Source of the DNA: Larix kaempferi
Lineage: Eukaryota; Streptophyta; Pinopsida; Pinales; Pinaceae
Reading direction: 5' to 3'
Assembly (NCBI GenBank): GCA_027924585.1
Contig: BSBM01000764.1
Span: 4,256,001-4,320,000 of the forward strand
DNA length: 64,000 nt
Shown: piece after piece, positions 34,327 to 45,143 of the stretch
Numbering within the stretch: the first letter of the stretch is position 1
Layout: every line of letters starts with the position of its first letter
Notes under the pieces: model-generated
The model's database searches: none
The model's input: only the letters and a program-made list of their open reading frames with translations
What the model was told of the DNA's origin: nothing
Made by a program: the position numbers and the translations under genes

Positions 34327-36756
34327 CTATACCTGTTCATCTTCACTCCACTGTGTATCAGGAATGATATCCACTCCCAGGTTATCTTCCAACTGCAATT
34401 CAGGAGTTCTTGCTGCAGCTTCCAAGGATGTTGGTTCTTGTGTAGCAACATCCTGGCTTACCTCTTCATCCTTCTTTTGCTGCAACTCCTCTTCTATGAG
34501 TTCTGTATCATGGGAGTCCTCTGGGGTTAAAACCCAGAGTTCATCATTAAATTCCAGAGTATCCTCTGTCCCAGCTTCTTCTCCTGTTTGCTTGGCCGGT
34601 TGGACAATTATATTCAGGGTTGCTGGTTCTTGTGTTACAGCATCCTGTTCCAATTTATCACTGTCCTGCCTTTCTGTCTCTCCTTCTAAAATTATTGTGT
34701 CCTGGGAACGTTCTGGGGTTACAGCATAAAATTCTTCACTAACCTCCAGAGTATCCTTCAGCTCTATGATCTCTGTATCGTGGGAACATTCTGGGGTCTC
34801 ACTATATTCTTTTATAAGCTCCAGAGCATCCTTCATTCCAAGTTCTTCTCCCATCTGTTCTATAATCTTTATGTCGTGGGAACATTCCGGGGTTACCATA
34901 CATTCCTTATAAATCTCCAGGGCGTCCTCCACTCCAAGTTCTTCTCCCATCTGTTCTATAATTTTTGCATCATGGGAAGTGGCAGCTGCAGCAAGGATGT
35001 TTAAAAGTGCTGGTTCTTGTGTGACAGCACCTTCTTTTTCCACTGCTTTCCCTACTGTGGCTACAGGCTGTTGTGCTGAATAAGTGCTAAGTAAAATTTT
35101 ATGGCCTGCTTCCTCAAAGATTTCTCCACAGGTGGGGCAGAGTATTCGCTCATCCTTTTCCCCAGCTCCAGCAGAAGCTGATTCCTCCACTTGGTCTGCA
35201 GCCTCTATTAATGTGTACATTTTTCTTTCACCCTGCTTTCTGCAGGTTTCCTTCCACGTTTTCAGCTCCCTTCTAAGTGCTTGGAGGTCCTCTTTCAGCA
35301 TTGCATTCTCATACAAGAGTCCTTCAATTCCAGGTTCTTCCTCCACTGGCCTTTGTGGAGCATCCCTCGGTCTTGGTGTAAGGATTGGGGGCTCAACCTG
35401 TGTCTCTAAGGTTGCCCATCTTTTCCTAGCTGCCTCTGCTGCTGTGATTGATCGAGTTCGTTTCCTCCTGATTGGTACTATTAGATCAAATTCATTGGTG
35501 GCCCTCTTCCTTTTCTGTGGCGTTTTCTTTTGTGACTTTTCTTTTTGTGGTGTTTCTTCTTGTGGAGCTGGAATATAGGGGGGCAAAACTGAAGTCAAAG
35601 GAATATTTCCCTGCCCCTCATGCTGTTCTTCTTCAATCACAGCTCCTCCTCCTACCCACTCAGGTGAAGACTCAATTGTAACCAGCTCAATGTATTCTTC
35701 CATTGCCCTAGCTCCGTCATCTTCAGGTTCCATTGTCGCAGCATTTGATGCTGCTCCAATTTCACCTTCTGCTGTCGGAGCTGTCCTGTTATCTAGGTTT
35801 TCCAAGAAGGTTTCATCTACATTGTCGCCTGATGGCTCTGTTTGTGCTTCCCCTTGCTCTCCTTCAAATACAGTGTCATCCCCCACTGGTTCTGCTTGTG
35901 CTGTGGATTCATCTACCTCGAATGGCTCTGACTGTGCCCCTGGTTGTTCTTCCTCTGTGGTTTTACTCACCCCGGATGGTCCTGCATGTGCCCCCGATTG
36001 CTGTTCTTCTCCCATTTCATCCCTCCCCCCAACTTCACTGGAGGAACTCCGATCCTCCTGTTGTGGGGGAACCTGTAATTGCTGCAATGGGATAACCCTC
36101 AAGGGAACAGGTTGCTGTGGTCGGGTTATAAATTGTTCCCAAGTTATATTATGTTGGGAAAGGGTTCTTACAATAATTATCTTGATAAGGCCATGGTGGG
36201 TGAGAGAGGACAGTGGGTGCTTCGCAGACTGAACAAATGTTGCCATATGACGCAAGTCGTGCAATAAATAAAATGGAATGTTCAACAAAATGCCATGGCG
36301 GAGATGAGAAAGCAAAGGAAGTTCAGAGTTATACACAGTTTGGTATCTACCTTCGCAGGTAATGTATTTCTTGAGGAAGACAGCAACCTGGTCCCATGGC
36401 CGCGGCAGTGAGTTCAGTGCAATCCCTCTCCTGGATGCTTCAACTTGCTCCCCTGGAAGTAAAAATTCTTCTCGTGCAACCGTTGCAGGGACTCGTCGGT
36501 TGAACCATGGTTTCCCCACCATCGGGATGGCTGTAACCTCAGATATAATGGTCTCGGAGACGTCTATACACAACCCCCACACCGTGGAATGAGTCTTGGT
36601 AAGATTCAAGGCAAACTGCAGGGCTGCATCCCGATCGAATCCATCTAATCGCTCAAAGAATTCGAGCCAACCAGCAGCTTGAAAGATAGCGAAAACTTGA
36701 AGGTTTCGCCTGAGTTCCCGGGTATTGAAAGGTTCATGGCGAACTGGAATCCCCAT
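34327..36756 (-). CDS. Accessory ORF between pol and the 3' LTR of the OTA-type element (809 codons)
   Basis: This is a long open frame in the place where Athila-group elements carry an extra, env-position ORF. No signal peptide or membrane helix is evident, so it need not be an envelope. Residues 1-210 look globular (GIPVRHEPFNTRELRRNLQV, FAIFQAAGWLEFFERLDGF, GKPWFNRRVP, HLRHGILLNIPFYLLHDLRH). This resembles hypothetical proteins I associate with conifer retroelements, from memory only. Residues 210-430 are acidic and low-complexity, a basic patch follows (QKKTPQKRKRA), then a CPTCGEIFEE knuckle-like pair. The tail has two repeated motifs, VTQEPA and TPECSHD. The TAG at 34327-34329 is probably premature: the same frame continues to 34051 with three more VTQEP/VPQEP units. 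No known enzymatic motif is seen. Confidence 0.55.
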   Translation of the reverse strand: MGIPVRHEPFNTRELRRNLQVFAIFQAAGWLEFFERLDGFDRDAALQFALNLTKTHSTVWGLCIDVSETIISEVTAIPMVGKPWFNRRVPATVAREEFLLPGEQVEASRRGIALNSLPRPWDQVAVFLKKYITCEGRYQTVYNSELPLLSHLRHGILLNIPFYLLHDLRHMATFVQSAKHPLSSLTHHGLIKIIIVRTLSQHNITWEQFITRPQQPVPLRVIPLQQLQVPPQQEDRSSSSEVGGRDEMGEEQQSGAHAGPSGVSKTTEEEQPGAQSEPFEVDESTAQAEPVGDDTVFEGEQGEAQTEPSGDNVDETFLENLDNRTAPTAEGEIGAASNAATMEPEDDGARAMEEYIELVTIESSPEWVGGGAVIEEEQHEGQGNIPLTSVLPPYIPAPQEETPQKEKSQKKTPQKRKRATNEFDLIVPIRRKRTRSITAAEAARKRWATLETQVEPPILTPRPRDAPQRPVEEEPGIEGLLYENAMLKEDLQALRRELKTWKETCRKQGERKMYTLIEAADQVEESASAGAGEKDERILCPTCGEIFEEAGHKILLSTYSAQQPVATVGKAVEKEGAVTQEPALLNILAAAATSHDAKIIEQMGEELGVEDALEIYKECMVTPECSHDIKIIEQMGEELGMKDALELIKEYSETPECSHDTEIIELKDTLEVSEEFYAVTPERSQDTIILEGETERQDSDKLEQDAVTQEPATLNIIVQPAKQTGEEAGTEDTLEFNDELWVLTPEDSHDTELIEEELQQKKDEEVSQDVATQEPTSLEAAARTPELQLEDNLGVDIIPDTQWSEDEQV

Positions 36757-37053
36757 GGTCCTGGCTGCAGGCTAAGACTGCTATTCGACAAATTACAGGA
36801 TCCCAGAATGGAAGTTGCAGCACAGAGAATGCACGAATCGTTGAGCGGAGACGTTGAGCGAATGAGCAAATTCGGAAAGTTGAGCACAGAAAAGCGTTTA
36901 AAATTTCCATGCCGAATTGGGGAAGGTGGCAGTTATTAGTATTACGTTGTACAAGGGAAAGGTTTAATCAGGTATAAATGGTGGTACGAGTGAAGGTACG
37001 ACCAATATCGTTTAAATGATATCAATGCTTAATCACGTGATAAATGAAAGACA

Positions 37054-37263
37054 TACCTCATAAAACTGTGCGTCGGAAGGCTGCGGAAACTGGTGGAGCA
37101 TGCAGTTGGTGACGTCACGGAGCCGAACGCATGCACAGTCAGACGTGGGATCATGATGACTCGGATAAGGCACTAATTTATTTCTCCGGTGAAACACAAG
37201 CCATCGCGTCCTCGGGGTTGGAATGATGAGTTCGCCGGCATGACTGGGATGAATCAGCATCAT
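37054..37263 (-). other. Candidate upstream exon of the accessory ORF
   Basis: A minus-strand frame from a Met at 37263 (LIHPSHAGELIIPTPRTRWL, then RLRDVTNCMLHQFPQPSD, AQFYE) ends at GAG followed by GTATGTC, a good 5' splice site. A TCTTAG acceptor near 36775 would join it, in phase, to codons just upstream of the Met at 36756 (PAARTMGIPVRHEP). This would remove the in-frame TAG that otherwise precedes the ORF. Splicing is inferred from sequence only. Confidence 0.4.
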
Positions 37264-37309
37264 GATTAGCAGGTTGAAACAATTCTTCTGTTAACACGGG
37301 AGTTACCAC

Positions 37310-38415
37310 TGCAAGTTGCCAAAGAAATGATAGCGCGGCCGATGAAAAAGCTGTTGCAGCTGGCAGGAAAGAAGTTGCAGCCACCGGAAAAGAATTCACG
37401 GCAGCCGAAAAAAAAAAAAAAATTACGATATCAGGGAAAATTACGGCTGTCCCGGAAAAGTTTTACGGCGACGGGAAAAAAACATACAGCTGGCGAGAAA
37501 AAATTTTTTACGACTATGGGAAATATGTTGCAGCCGCTGGAAAGAAATGGCAGCTGCAGGGAAATGATGTGGCAGTGACTGGTCAATGAGGTGGCAGCCG
37601 CTGGGAAATGAGGTGGCAGCCGCTGGGAAATGAGGTGGCGGCTGCGGGAAAAAGATGTTGCAGCCGCCGAAGTTGCAGCTGCCGAAAAAGATTGACGGCT
37701 GACGGAAAAAGGGCATTACGGCTACCGGGAAATGAAATGGCCGTGGCTGGTAAATGAAGTGGCAGCCGCTGGGAAATGGGGGTGGCAGCTGCGGAAAAAG
37801 ATGTTACAGCTTTCGATGTTGCAGCCGCTGAAGTTGCAGCTGCCGGAAAACATTGACGGCTGACGGAAAAAGGGCTTTACGGCTACCGGGAAATGAAATG
37901 GCCGTGGCTGGTAAATGAAGTGGCAGCCGCTGGGAAATGGGGGTGGCAGCTGCGGAAAAAGATGTTACAGCTTCCGATGTTGCAGCCGCCGAAGTTGCAG
38001 CTGCCGGAAAAGATTGACGGCTGACGGAAAAAGGCCATTACGGCTACCGGGAAATGAAATGGCCGTGGCTGGTAAATGAAGTGGCAGCCGCTGGGAAATG
38101 GGGGTGGCAACCGTGGGGAAGATGAGGTGGCAGCCGCGGGGAAGATGAGGTGGCAGCCGCAGGGAAGATGAGGTGGCAGCTGCGGGGACTGGGGTTGCAG
38201 CTGCCGATGTTGCAGCCGCCGATGTTGCAGCCGCTAATGTTGCAGCCACCGATGTTGCAGCCGCCGAAGTTGCAGCCGCCGGAAAAAAATCGACGGCAAG
38301 CGGGAAAAGGGATTTTGCGGCTGCTAGGGAAAAGGATAATGTGGTTGCCGGAAAAGGATATACAGCTGCCGGAAAATATGTTACAGCTGCCGGAAAATAT
38401 GTTGCAGCTGTTGGA
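37310..38415. repeat. GC-rich tandem array inside the OTA-type element
   Basis: The dominant layer is a 161-base unit: TTACGGCTACCGGGAAATGA starts at 37716, 37877 and 38038. It is built from shorter GCAGCCGC/GCAGCTGC plus GGAAA modules. At 38206-38280 five 15-base units (GATGTTGCAGCCGCC and variants) run head to tail, and at about 38350-38410 a 24-base module (ACAGCTGCCGGAAAATATGT) is repeated. Open frames occur on both strands because the unit is GC-rich and partly divisible by three. I see no convincing protein. Confidence 0.85.
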
Positions 38416-38416
38416 A

Positions 38417-38442
38417 TTTTTTTTTTTTTTTTTTTTTTTTTT
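38417..38442. repeat. Poly(T) tract, 26 bases (poly(A) on the minus strand)
   Basis: An unbroken T-run lies between the GC-rich array and the 3' end of pol. On the coding (minus) strand it is a poly(A) about 180 bases after the pol stop codon. Confidence 0.9.
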
Positions 38443-38622
38443 AAAGCAAGGACGGCACAGGGAGATTTTCATCTAACGGGCCCAAACTGGTCGTTCTCCT
38501 GGCGCTTCCCTGAAAATTTTTGAAAGACGACAGCAACCAAAGAGATCAAATGCAAAAAAAAGAAAGAAAATCTATACGCTACAGCAAGAAATTATTTATG
38601 TACAGCAAATACAATTTTCAGT

Positions 38623-41600
38623 TTAAGGTTTGGCAAAGGTAGAGAAAAGTTCCTGCTCTGGTGCCAATTGATAGTCTGGATCAGCAGCAATCTGTGAAAT
38701 GAATGCATCTTTCGAAATGGGCTTCCGATACAGTCGCAGTCTGTGGCCGTTATCAAGTAATGGTATACGGTTTTCATCAATGGTCACCAGGCGAACAGTG
38801 CCGTTGTCAAATACCCTGTCAACCAAATATGGACCCAGCCATCTTGTGCGTAATTTTCCTTTAAAATCCTTCTTGAATCTGGAGTCGTATAATAGTGCCC
38901 AGTCTCCTTCACGAAAGATTTTCTTTTTGATGAATCGGTCATGCCAGTTAGATCTCTGTTGCTGAAGCAGCACAGTCTGGTCTACTGCAGCTAACCGTTT
39001 CTCATCCAATTCATTTAATTGATTCAATCTTCTTTTCTGGGCTTCTGTTACATCCAGGTTCATTTCAATGGTTGTTTTCAGGGTCTTGATCTCAAATTCA
39101 ATTGGAAAGATGGCACTCTTTCCATACACCAGATCATAGGGAGAAAAGCCCGTGGTGTTGCGCCAAGTTGTGCGATATGCCCACAGTGCTTCTGGAAGCC
39201 TGTCAGCCCAATCCCTTCGATGGCTTTTAACTGTTTTAGTAAGGATTGCTTCGATAACTTTATTAGTGCTTTCCACCTGACCATTGGCCTGGGGATGATA
39301 AGGTGAAGCTATCTTGTGCTGCACATGATACCTCCAGAGCAAGGATTCAAATTGGTGTGAGGTGAATTGCGGTCCCCCATCGGTAACTACTTCCTTTGGT
39401 ACCCCAAAGAGGGTAAAAACTTCACTATACAGAAAATCAATCACCGCCTGGTCATTAGCCTTAGCCAAAGCTACAGCTTCTACCCACTTGGTCATGTAAT
39501 CTGTACACACCAAAATGTAAACCTTCTGTCTGGAAGGAGGGTTGATAGGACCAACAAAGTCCAATGCCCATCTATCAAACGGTTCTAGTACCACTTGGGG
39601 CTGTAAAGGCATCTGATCTGTCTTATTAGGTTGGCCCATCCTTTGGCAGCTGTCACAGGACTGAACATATCTTTTAGCATCTCTGAACAGTGTCGGCCAA
39701 TAATAGCCCATCCATAACGCCTTATGCCCTGTTCTTTTGTCTGCAAAGTGTCCTCCGCAAGGTTCATCATGACAGGCCTTCAGTATATGAAAGATCTCAT
39801 CTTCCCTTACACATCTTCTAATCTCAAGATCAGGTCCTGTGTAAAAGAGATGGCCTTTGAGCCAACAATACCTGGCACTTTGCTGGATAATTTTTCTTTT
39901 CTCTCGTTTAGACATATGTGGCGGAAGCTTTCCTGCAACCAAATAATTAGCAACGTCTGCATACCAGGGTGAATGAGCTGAGAGTGCGAATAAATGTTCA
40001 TCCGGGAAAGCATCCTCAACAGGTGAACTGTCATCACTGTTAGTAAATCGTGATAAAAAATCAGCAACAACATTTTCTTTTCCAGGTTTATCTATAATAG
40101 TAATATCAAATTCCTGTAATAATAAAAGCCACCTGGTTACTCTGGCATTTGTGACAGGTTTGTTCATTAAATACTTAATGGCAAAGTGGTCAGTATGCAC
40201 AAATGTAGGATACCCAGTAATGTAATGCCGAAACTTATTAATAGAATAAACAATAGCAAGGAATTCTTTTTCAGTAACAGTATAATTTAGTTCAGCAGGG
40301 GCTAAGTTTTTACTAACATAATAAATAGCATAAGGTACTTGACCATCCTGCTGTCCTAGTACTGCTCCAATGGCAGTATCAGAAGCATCTGAAGAAATGT
40401 GGAAAGGTATGGTCCAATTAGGTCCCCTTAAAATAGGGGTTGTGGACAGTTTCTCTTTAAGCTTATCAAATGCTGTCTGGCATGCTGCACTCCACACAAA
40501 CTGTGCGTCCTTCATTAACAATGAAAACAAAGGAGAAGCAAGTTTGGAGAAGTTTTCTATGAATCTCCTGTAATATCCAGCATGTCCCAGAAAACTTCGC
40601 ACCTCTTTCTGAGTTGAAGGAGTTGGTATATTTTTTATCACCTTAATTTTTTAAGGATCCACTTGAATACCATCAGTAGAGATGAAATGTCCTAATACCA
40701 CCCCCTCACTCATCATCATGTGGCATTTTTCAGTGCTTAGTGAGAGGCGAGCCTGTTCACAGCGAATTAAAACTTTCTTTAAATTTTCCAGTGCTTCCTC
40801 AAAATCCTTTCCATAGGGAGTAAAACCATCCATAAAAACTTCCATACTATCATTAACCAATTCAGAAAATATGCCAATCACAGCTCTTTGGAACGTTGCA
40901 GGTGCATTGCATAAGCCAAAGGGAAGCACCCTGTAGGCGAACGTTCCCCAGGGGCAAGTGAAGGTGGTCTTATCCTGATCCTCTGGAGCAATCTGAATTT
41001 GATTGTACCCACTGAACCCATCTAGGAAGGAGAAGAACTTCTTCCCTGATAGGGTATCAAGTACCTGGTCAATAAAGGGCAGAGGAAAATGATCCTTTTG
41101 TGTAGCTTTGTTCAGCTCCCTATAATCGACACAGACTCTCCATTTACCATTTTTCTTGGGCACAATTACAAGTGGGGAAACCCACTCACTATCTGAAATA
41201 GGATAGATAAATCTTGCTTCCAAGAGTTTCTGGATTTCCTCCTTCACTATATCCCTCAAATTGGGGTTCATGCGTCGTTGGGGTTGACATACAGGCCGGG
41301 AGTCATTTTTAATATAAATATGATGAGTGCACAGACTGGAAGGAATACCCTTCATGTCTGTATACTCCCAGGCGAATGCCCCCTTACGTTCCTTCAAGAG
41401 ATTGGTTAGGCGCATCTGTTCTTCTGAGGAGAGACCAGGGTTGATGTTCAAAGTTCTTCCAGGCTCTACCTCAATAGGAATGCTTCTCGAGTTTTTCAAA
41501 ACTGGGATTATGTTTGTGTCATTGACTAGTGCTTCCTCCGTAAGCTGTTCTTGTTCTTCCTTACCAAGGGTACTGTTCAGGAGTTTATAAACTTCCTTAT

Positions 41601-42805
41601 CTACTGAAGTAGGTTCGCTAATGAAATTATTAATGGCATCGTCTTCTGTTTCGTTTTTGAAGGTTAGTGCCTTCCCTATTGTTAGTAATGGCTGAACATC
41701 CTCCTCCTCTTCCTGTTCTATCCAAAGGGAAGTTTCTGTTTCTAGACTCGGCCGTGCTGGAGGGTACAGGGTGAGGTTTTTGGTTTCCATACCATCAGAT
41801 ATAGTCATAGATCCTGATCGACAGCTGATGCAAGCATCAGCTATAGCCAACCAAGGCCTCCCCAAGATCAATGGGTGTCCCCCCAGCTGTGATTTTGGTT
41901 GTAATACCAGAAAGTCGGCAGGGTATTCCCATGAGTCTACTGAAATGACAAGGTCGTCCAAAATCCCTTCGAGTCTGATGGTGGATCTGTCTGCCAATTC
42001 CAAAATGGTAGGGGTTGGTCTAATATTGGTGAATCCGAGCTTCTTTACAGTCTCCATTGTTATAACATTGATCGCAGCTCCTAAATCTACTAGTACGTTG
42101 GGTATCTGCGTTTGTCCTATGTGTACAGTGACAGTAGGATTGCCAGGATCCTCATACTTGGTTATAGGGGTTTTTCCGGTCATTAAAGCAGATAAATTCC
42201 CTATGACATGAACAGTAGGAGGATCTCTGGGTTTCCTTCCCGGTCTTTTAGTGCACAGGTCCCGAACAGTTCTAGCATAAATAGGTACATCTTGAAGAGC
42301 TTGCAAAAGGGGGATCTTAACATAAAGGTTCTTCAATTCTCCTAAGAGATTGAACTGAGGTTGCCCCCCTATTTTTGGCAGCATTAGTCTCTTAGGGTAT
42401 GGTGGTTGCCTTACCAGCTGGGTAGGCTGCGTGTTATCCGATTTATCATTTAATTTTTCATCCGTCCCATCTGAGGGATGCTCAGCACCTTCAGTGATAG
42501 GAACCGGATCAAATGGATGCTGGGAACTCTCTTCTTTGTCATGCACAGACGGTGGAATATTTTCTGAAATTACACGTTCTATTATCTTCCCAGACCGTAG
42601 GCGAATATCATTACAAGGTACAGGGGAGAGAGAGTAGGCCGGCATATTGAGAGCCTCCAATTGGTGGACTGTTTTATTATTTGGGTTAGGGTTAGGTTGG
42701 GCAGGCAGCTGAGGCCGTATTGGTACATTAGGAACAGGATTATTTTGCAGCTGCAACTGCGACTGCTGAGGTGGGTATTGAGGATATTGATGAAATTGAG
42801 GATAT
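38623..42805 (-). pseudogene. OTA-type Ty3/gypsy pol (protease, RT, RNase H, integrase), one stop, RT active site altered
   Basis: One minus-strand frame of about 1,390 codons is broken only by a TAA at about 40648-40650 (IQVDP, stop, KIKVIKNIP). In order: a proline/glutamine-rich Gag-protease linker (YPYPQFHQYPQYPPQ), protease VLVDLGAAINVI with LGRPWLAIADA, RT (WRVCVDYRELNKA, FFSFLDGFSGYNQ, LPFGLCNAPATFQ), then FMDG at 40825-40836, where gypsy RTs have two Asp. RNase H follows (HISSDASDTAIGAVL, TVTEKEFLAIVYSI, FVHTDHFAIKYL). The integrase has an HHCC domain (CHDEPCGGHF, SCDSCQR) and an intact D-D-E set (WALDFVGP, VTDGGPQF, GQVESTNK). D-L-G in the protease and GPQF in the integrase point to the Athila/Tat group. 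Gag proper is missing: at about 42805 the sequence switches to a plus-strand element, and the ORF's first 50 residues belong to that other DNA. Confidence 0.9.
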
Positions 42806-43435
42806 GGATATACTGGGAAGAACAATATTTCAGTCTGCTTAATACTTTTGATGTCCAAAAAGTTCCATTTGCATCCTTTCATTTGGAATAGGAAGCACTT
42901 CAATGGTACCATTGGTATATCTAGGCTCATGACGAGCCAACATGGACAGATTTTTGCCAACTCTCCTTTTGCAACAATTTGGTCCTAGTGCTTTTGATGA
43001 CTTCACAGGAGCACTCACTAAAATTTGCCAATTTGGCATTGTGAGAGAGTATCAGGCAGAATTTGAGAAACTAGCCAATCACACAAAAATATTGTTTGAT
43101 GAATTCTACAGGAGTTGTTTTATCAATGGTCTTAAGGATGAAATCCGTTCAGAGGTTAAAATGTTTTGTCCCAACACAATGATAGAAGTCCTATGGTTGG
43201 CTAAGTTGGCAGAGGACAATATCGCATCCCAACAATGCTCCAAATCCACTTTTGTTCCATTCATAAATATGGTTTCCCAATTACCTCCCATCACGCCAGC
43301 TCCTTGCACCACTCCTATCAAGCATTTGTCTGAAGCAAAGATGCGGGCACGTAGACAAAAAGGCCTTTGTTATAATTGTGATGAGAAATTCACTCGGTGA
43401 CATAGATGTGCTGAGCAACAACTCTATCGCTTAGA
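42806..43435 (+). pseudogene. Second Reina-like element: Gag, 5'-truncated, frameshifted
   Basis: The reading starts abruptly with WEEQYFSLLNTFDVQKVPFA, the capsid entry motif. It continues past two stops (EALQWYHWY, AHDEPTWTDF), shifts near 42960, and goes on as FGPSAFDDFTGALTKICQFG, FEKLANHTKI and FINGLKDEIRSEV. The zinc knuckle is CYNCDEKFTR, a TGA at 43399, then HRC. The N-terminus is lost at the junction with the minus-strand pol. Knuckle and spacing match the element at 17.4-18.4 kb. Confidence 0.85.
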
Positions 43436-44150
43436 TGTGGATTCTCCGTTTGCCTCTAAACTTGGTGTAGAAGATCCAGATACACTAGATGATCAGGTCG
43501 ACATTCAACAACCGCTTGTTGACCCTTCGTCTCTGGATGACCACCTAGAGATATCTCTCCATGCTTTAGCCCAAGTCACTAGCCCACAAACAATGCGGAT
43601 CAGGGGTTACTTCAAGAAGATCTCTCTTACCATACTCATTGATTCTGGTAGCACTCATAATTTCATTGACCATCGGATAACCAAACAGATTGATTGTTTT
43701 TTCCATCCTTGCTCCCCTTTTGAAGTCATGATTGTCAATGGGGGCACCTCACCTTGCAAGGGGAAGTGTCACAATGTGCGTATCTCTCTAGAAGATTATA
43801 ACCTGCTCTTTGACATGTTTTCCTTGTCCTTAGGCAGATGTGATGTGGTTTTGGGCATTCAATGGTTACGCACACTTGGCACCATCTTATGCTTTTTTGC
43901 TGAGCTTTGGATGCAATTTTCAATCAATGGAAAACAACACACATTTACGGGCTTACAACCAGGGTCTCTCTACATCATCAGTTCACATCTCCTGGAAAAG
44001 ATCCTTAAGAATAATTCACATGGTGTCATCACTCAGCTCCATTCCATTCAGATGCACCCATCAATGGTCTCCACTACTTTCTTGGATATATATGCAGGTA
44101 TCTTTGATGAAACAGTGGGCTTGCCGCCTTCAAGAGCCCTTTCGGGTTAG
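43436..44150 (+). pseudogene. Second Reina-like element: protease region
   Basis: A 237-codon open stretch holds ILIDSGSTHNFIDHRI (active site D-S-G intact), FEVMIVNGG and DVVLGIQWLRTLG. It ends GLPPSRALSG, the point just before the RT in this clade. The frame then stops, and RNase H sequence follows only about 15 bases later, so the whole RT is missing. Confidence 0.85.
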
Positions 44151-44400
44151 AATTTAGCTGCATCTACATCTAGGAAGGAAATGATGGCTATTTTGCATGC
44201 AGTACAGAAGTTCCAACCATACCTATTAGGGAATTATTTCTGCATCAAGACTGATCACCAGAGTCTGGGAAATTTCCTAGAACAACGGGTCTCCTCCCCA
44301 GCACACCTAAAATGGATTCTCCAACTCATGGGTTATGCCTATGCGATCACTTACAAGAAGGGTAAGGACAATCTGGTGGTGGATGCTCCTTCTCGCACAT
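44151..44400 (+). pseudogene. Second Reina-like element: RNase H C-terminal half
   Basis: SRKEMMAILHAVQKFQPYLL, FCIKTDHQSLGNFLEQRVSS, and LMGYAYAITYKKGKDN match the second half of the gypsy RNase H. The first half and the RT are absent. The terminal ADALSR motif reads VDAPSR. Confidence 0.85.
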
Positions 44401-45130
44401 TTGATGACCTAGTTTTTCTTTCATCTATTTCTCTGCTTGTTCCAAATTGGTTGCAATCTGTTCAACAGGGCTATGTCTTCTATGAAATCCATGCTTCTCC
44501 ATCGGCAGGGCACTCTGGGTTCCTCAAAAAGTATGACCGGGAATAGTGTAACTTCTTTTGGAAGGGACTGAAAATGACAATTCAACAGATGGTGGCTAAC
44601 TGTGATACTTTCCAGGTCAACAAGGGTGAAACAACACTCCTTTCGGGACTGCTTGTACCCTTGCCCATCCCGACACAGATTTGGAAAGCTATTTCTATGG
44701 ATTTCCTTGAAGCACTCTATTGGTACAATACCACATCTAAAATTACACCATATGAAGCAATCTATGAACAGGCACCGCCAGTTCTTCTTCCATACACTCT
44801 CAATAGTTCCCCAGTTCAGGAAATTGACTTGGTTCTTTGAAACCACGATCATATTCATCTCATTTTACAGGACAATCTTCACATGGCAGGAATTTGAATG
44901 AAACAACAAGCCGATCAACACCGTTCCGAGCGCACTTTTCAAGCAGGTGATATGGTTCTTCTTCGTCTACAGCCTTCCAAGCAATCATCCCTGAAACTCA
45001 AAAGGCATCAGCTTCTCTCTCAATCTATCACAGAGGTATTAATTTAGGGCACGAAATGCAATCCGAGGATGCTATAGAGGAACCACTCCTTCAGATTCCG
45101 CATCAATTTCCACATCTAAATCTTTGAGGA
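44401..45130 (+). pseudogene. Second Reina-like element: integrase ends, core deleted
   Basis: HASPSAGHSGFLKKYDRE, a TAG, and FFWKGLKMTIQQMV give most of the zinc-binding domain; its cysteines read CDTF here. IWKAISMDFLEAL is the first-Asp motif, but the reading jumps straight to YWYNTTSKITPYEAIYEQAPP, the segment after the catalytic Glu. The central core with the second Asp and the Glu is therefore deleted in frame. C-terminal residues (FQAGDMVLLRLQPSKQSSL) follow with stops at 44838 and beyond. Confidence 0.8.
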
Positions 45131-45143
45131 CAAAGCTTTTTAT

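Noticed and set aside
37327-38523. Several ORFs on both strands of the GC-rich array
   Set aside because: They are a product of the short repeat modules; frames are open on both strands with no recognisable domain.
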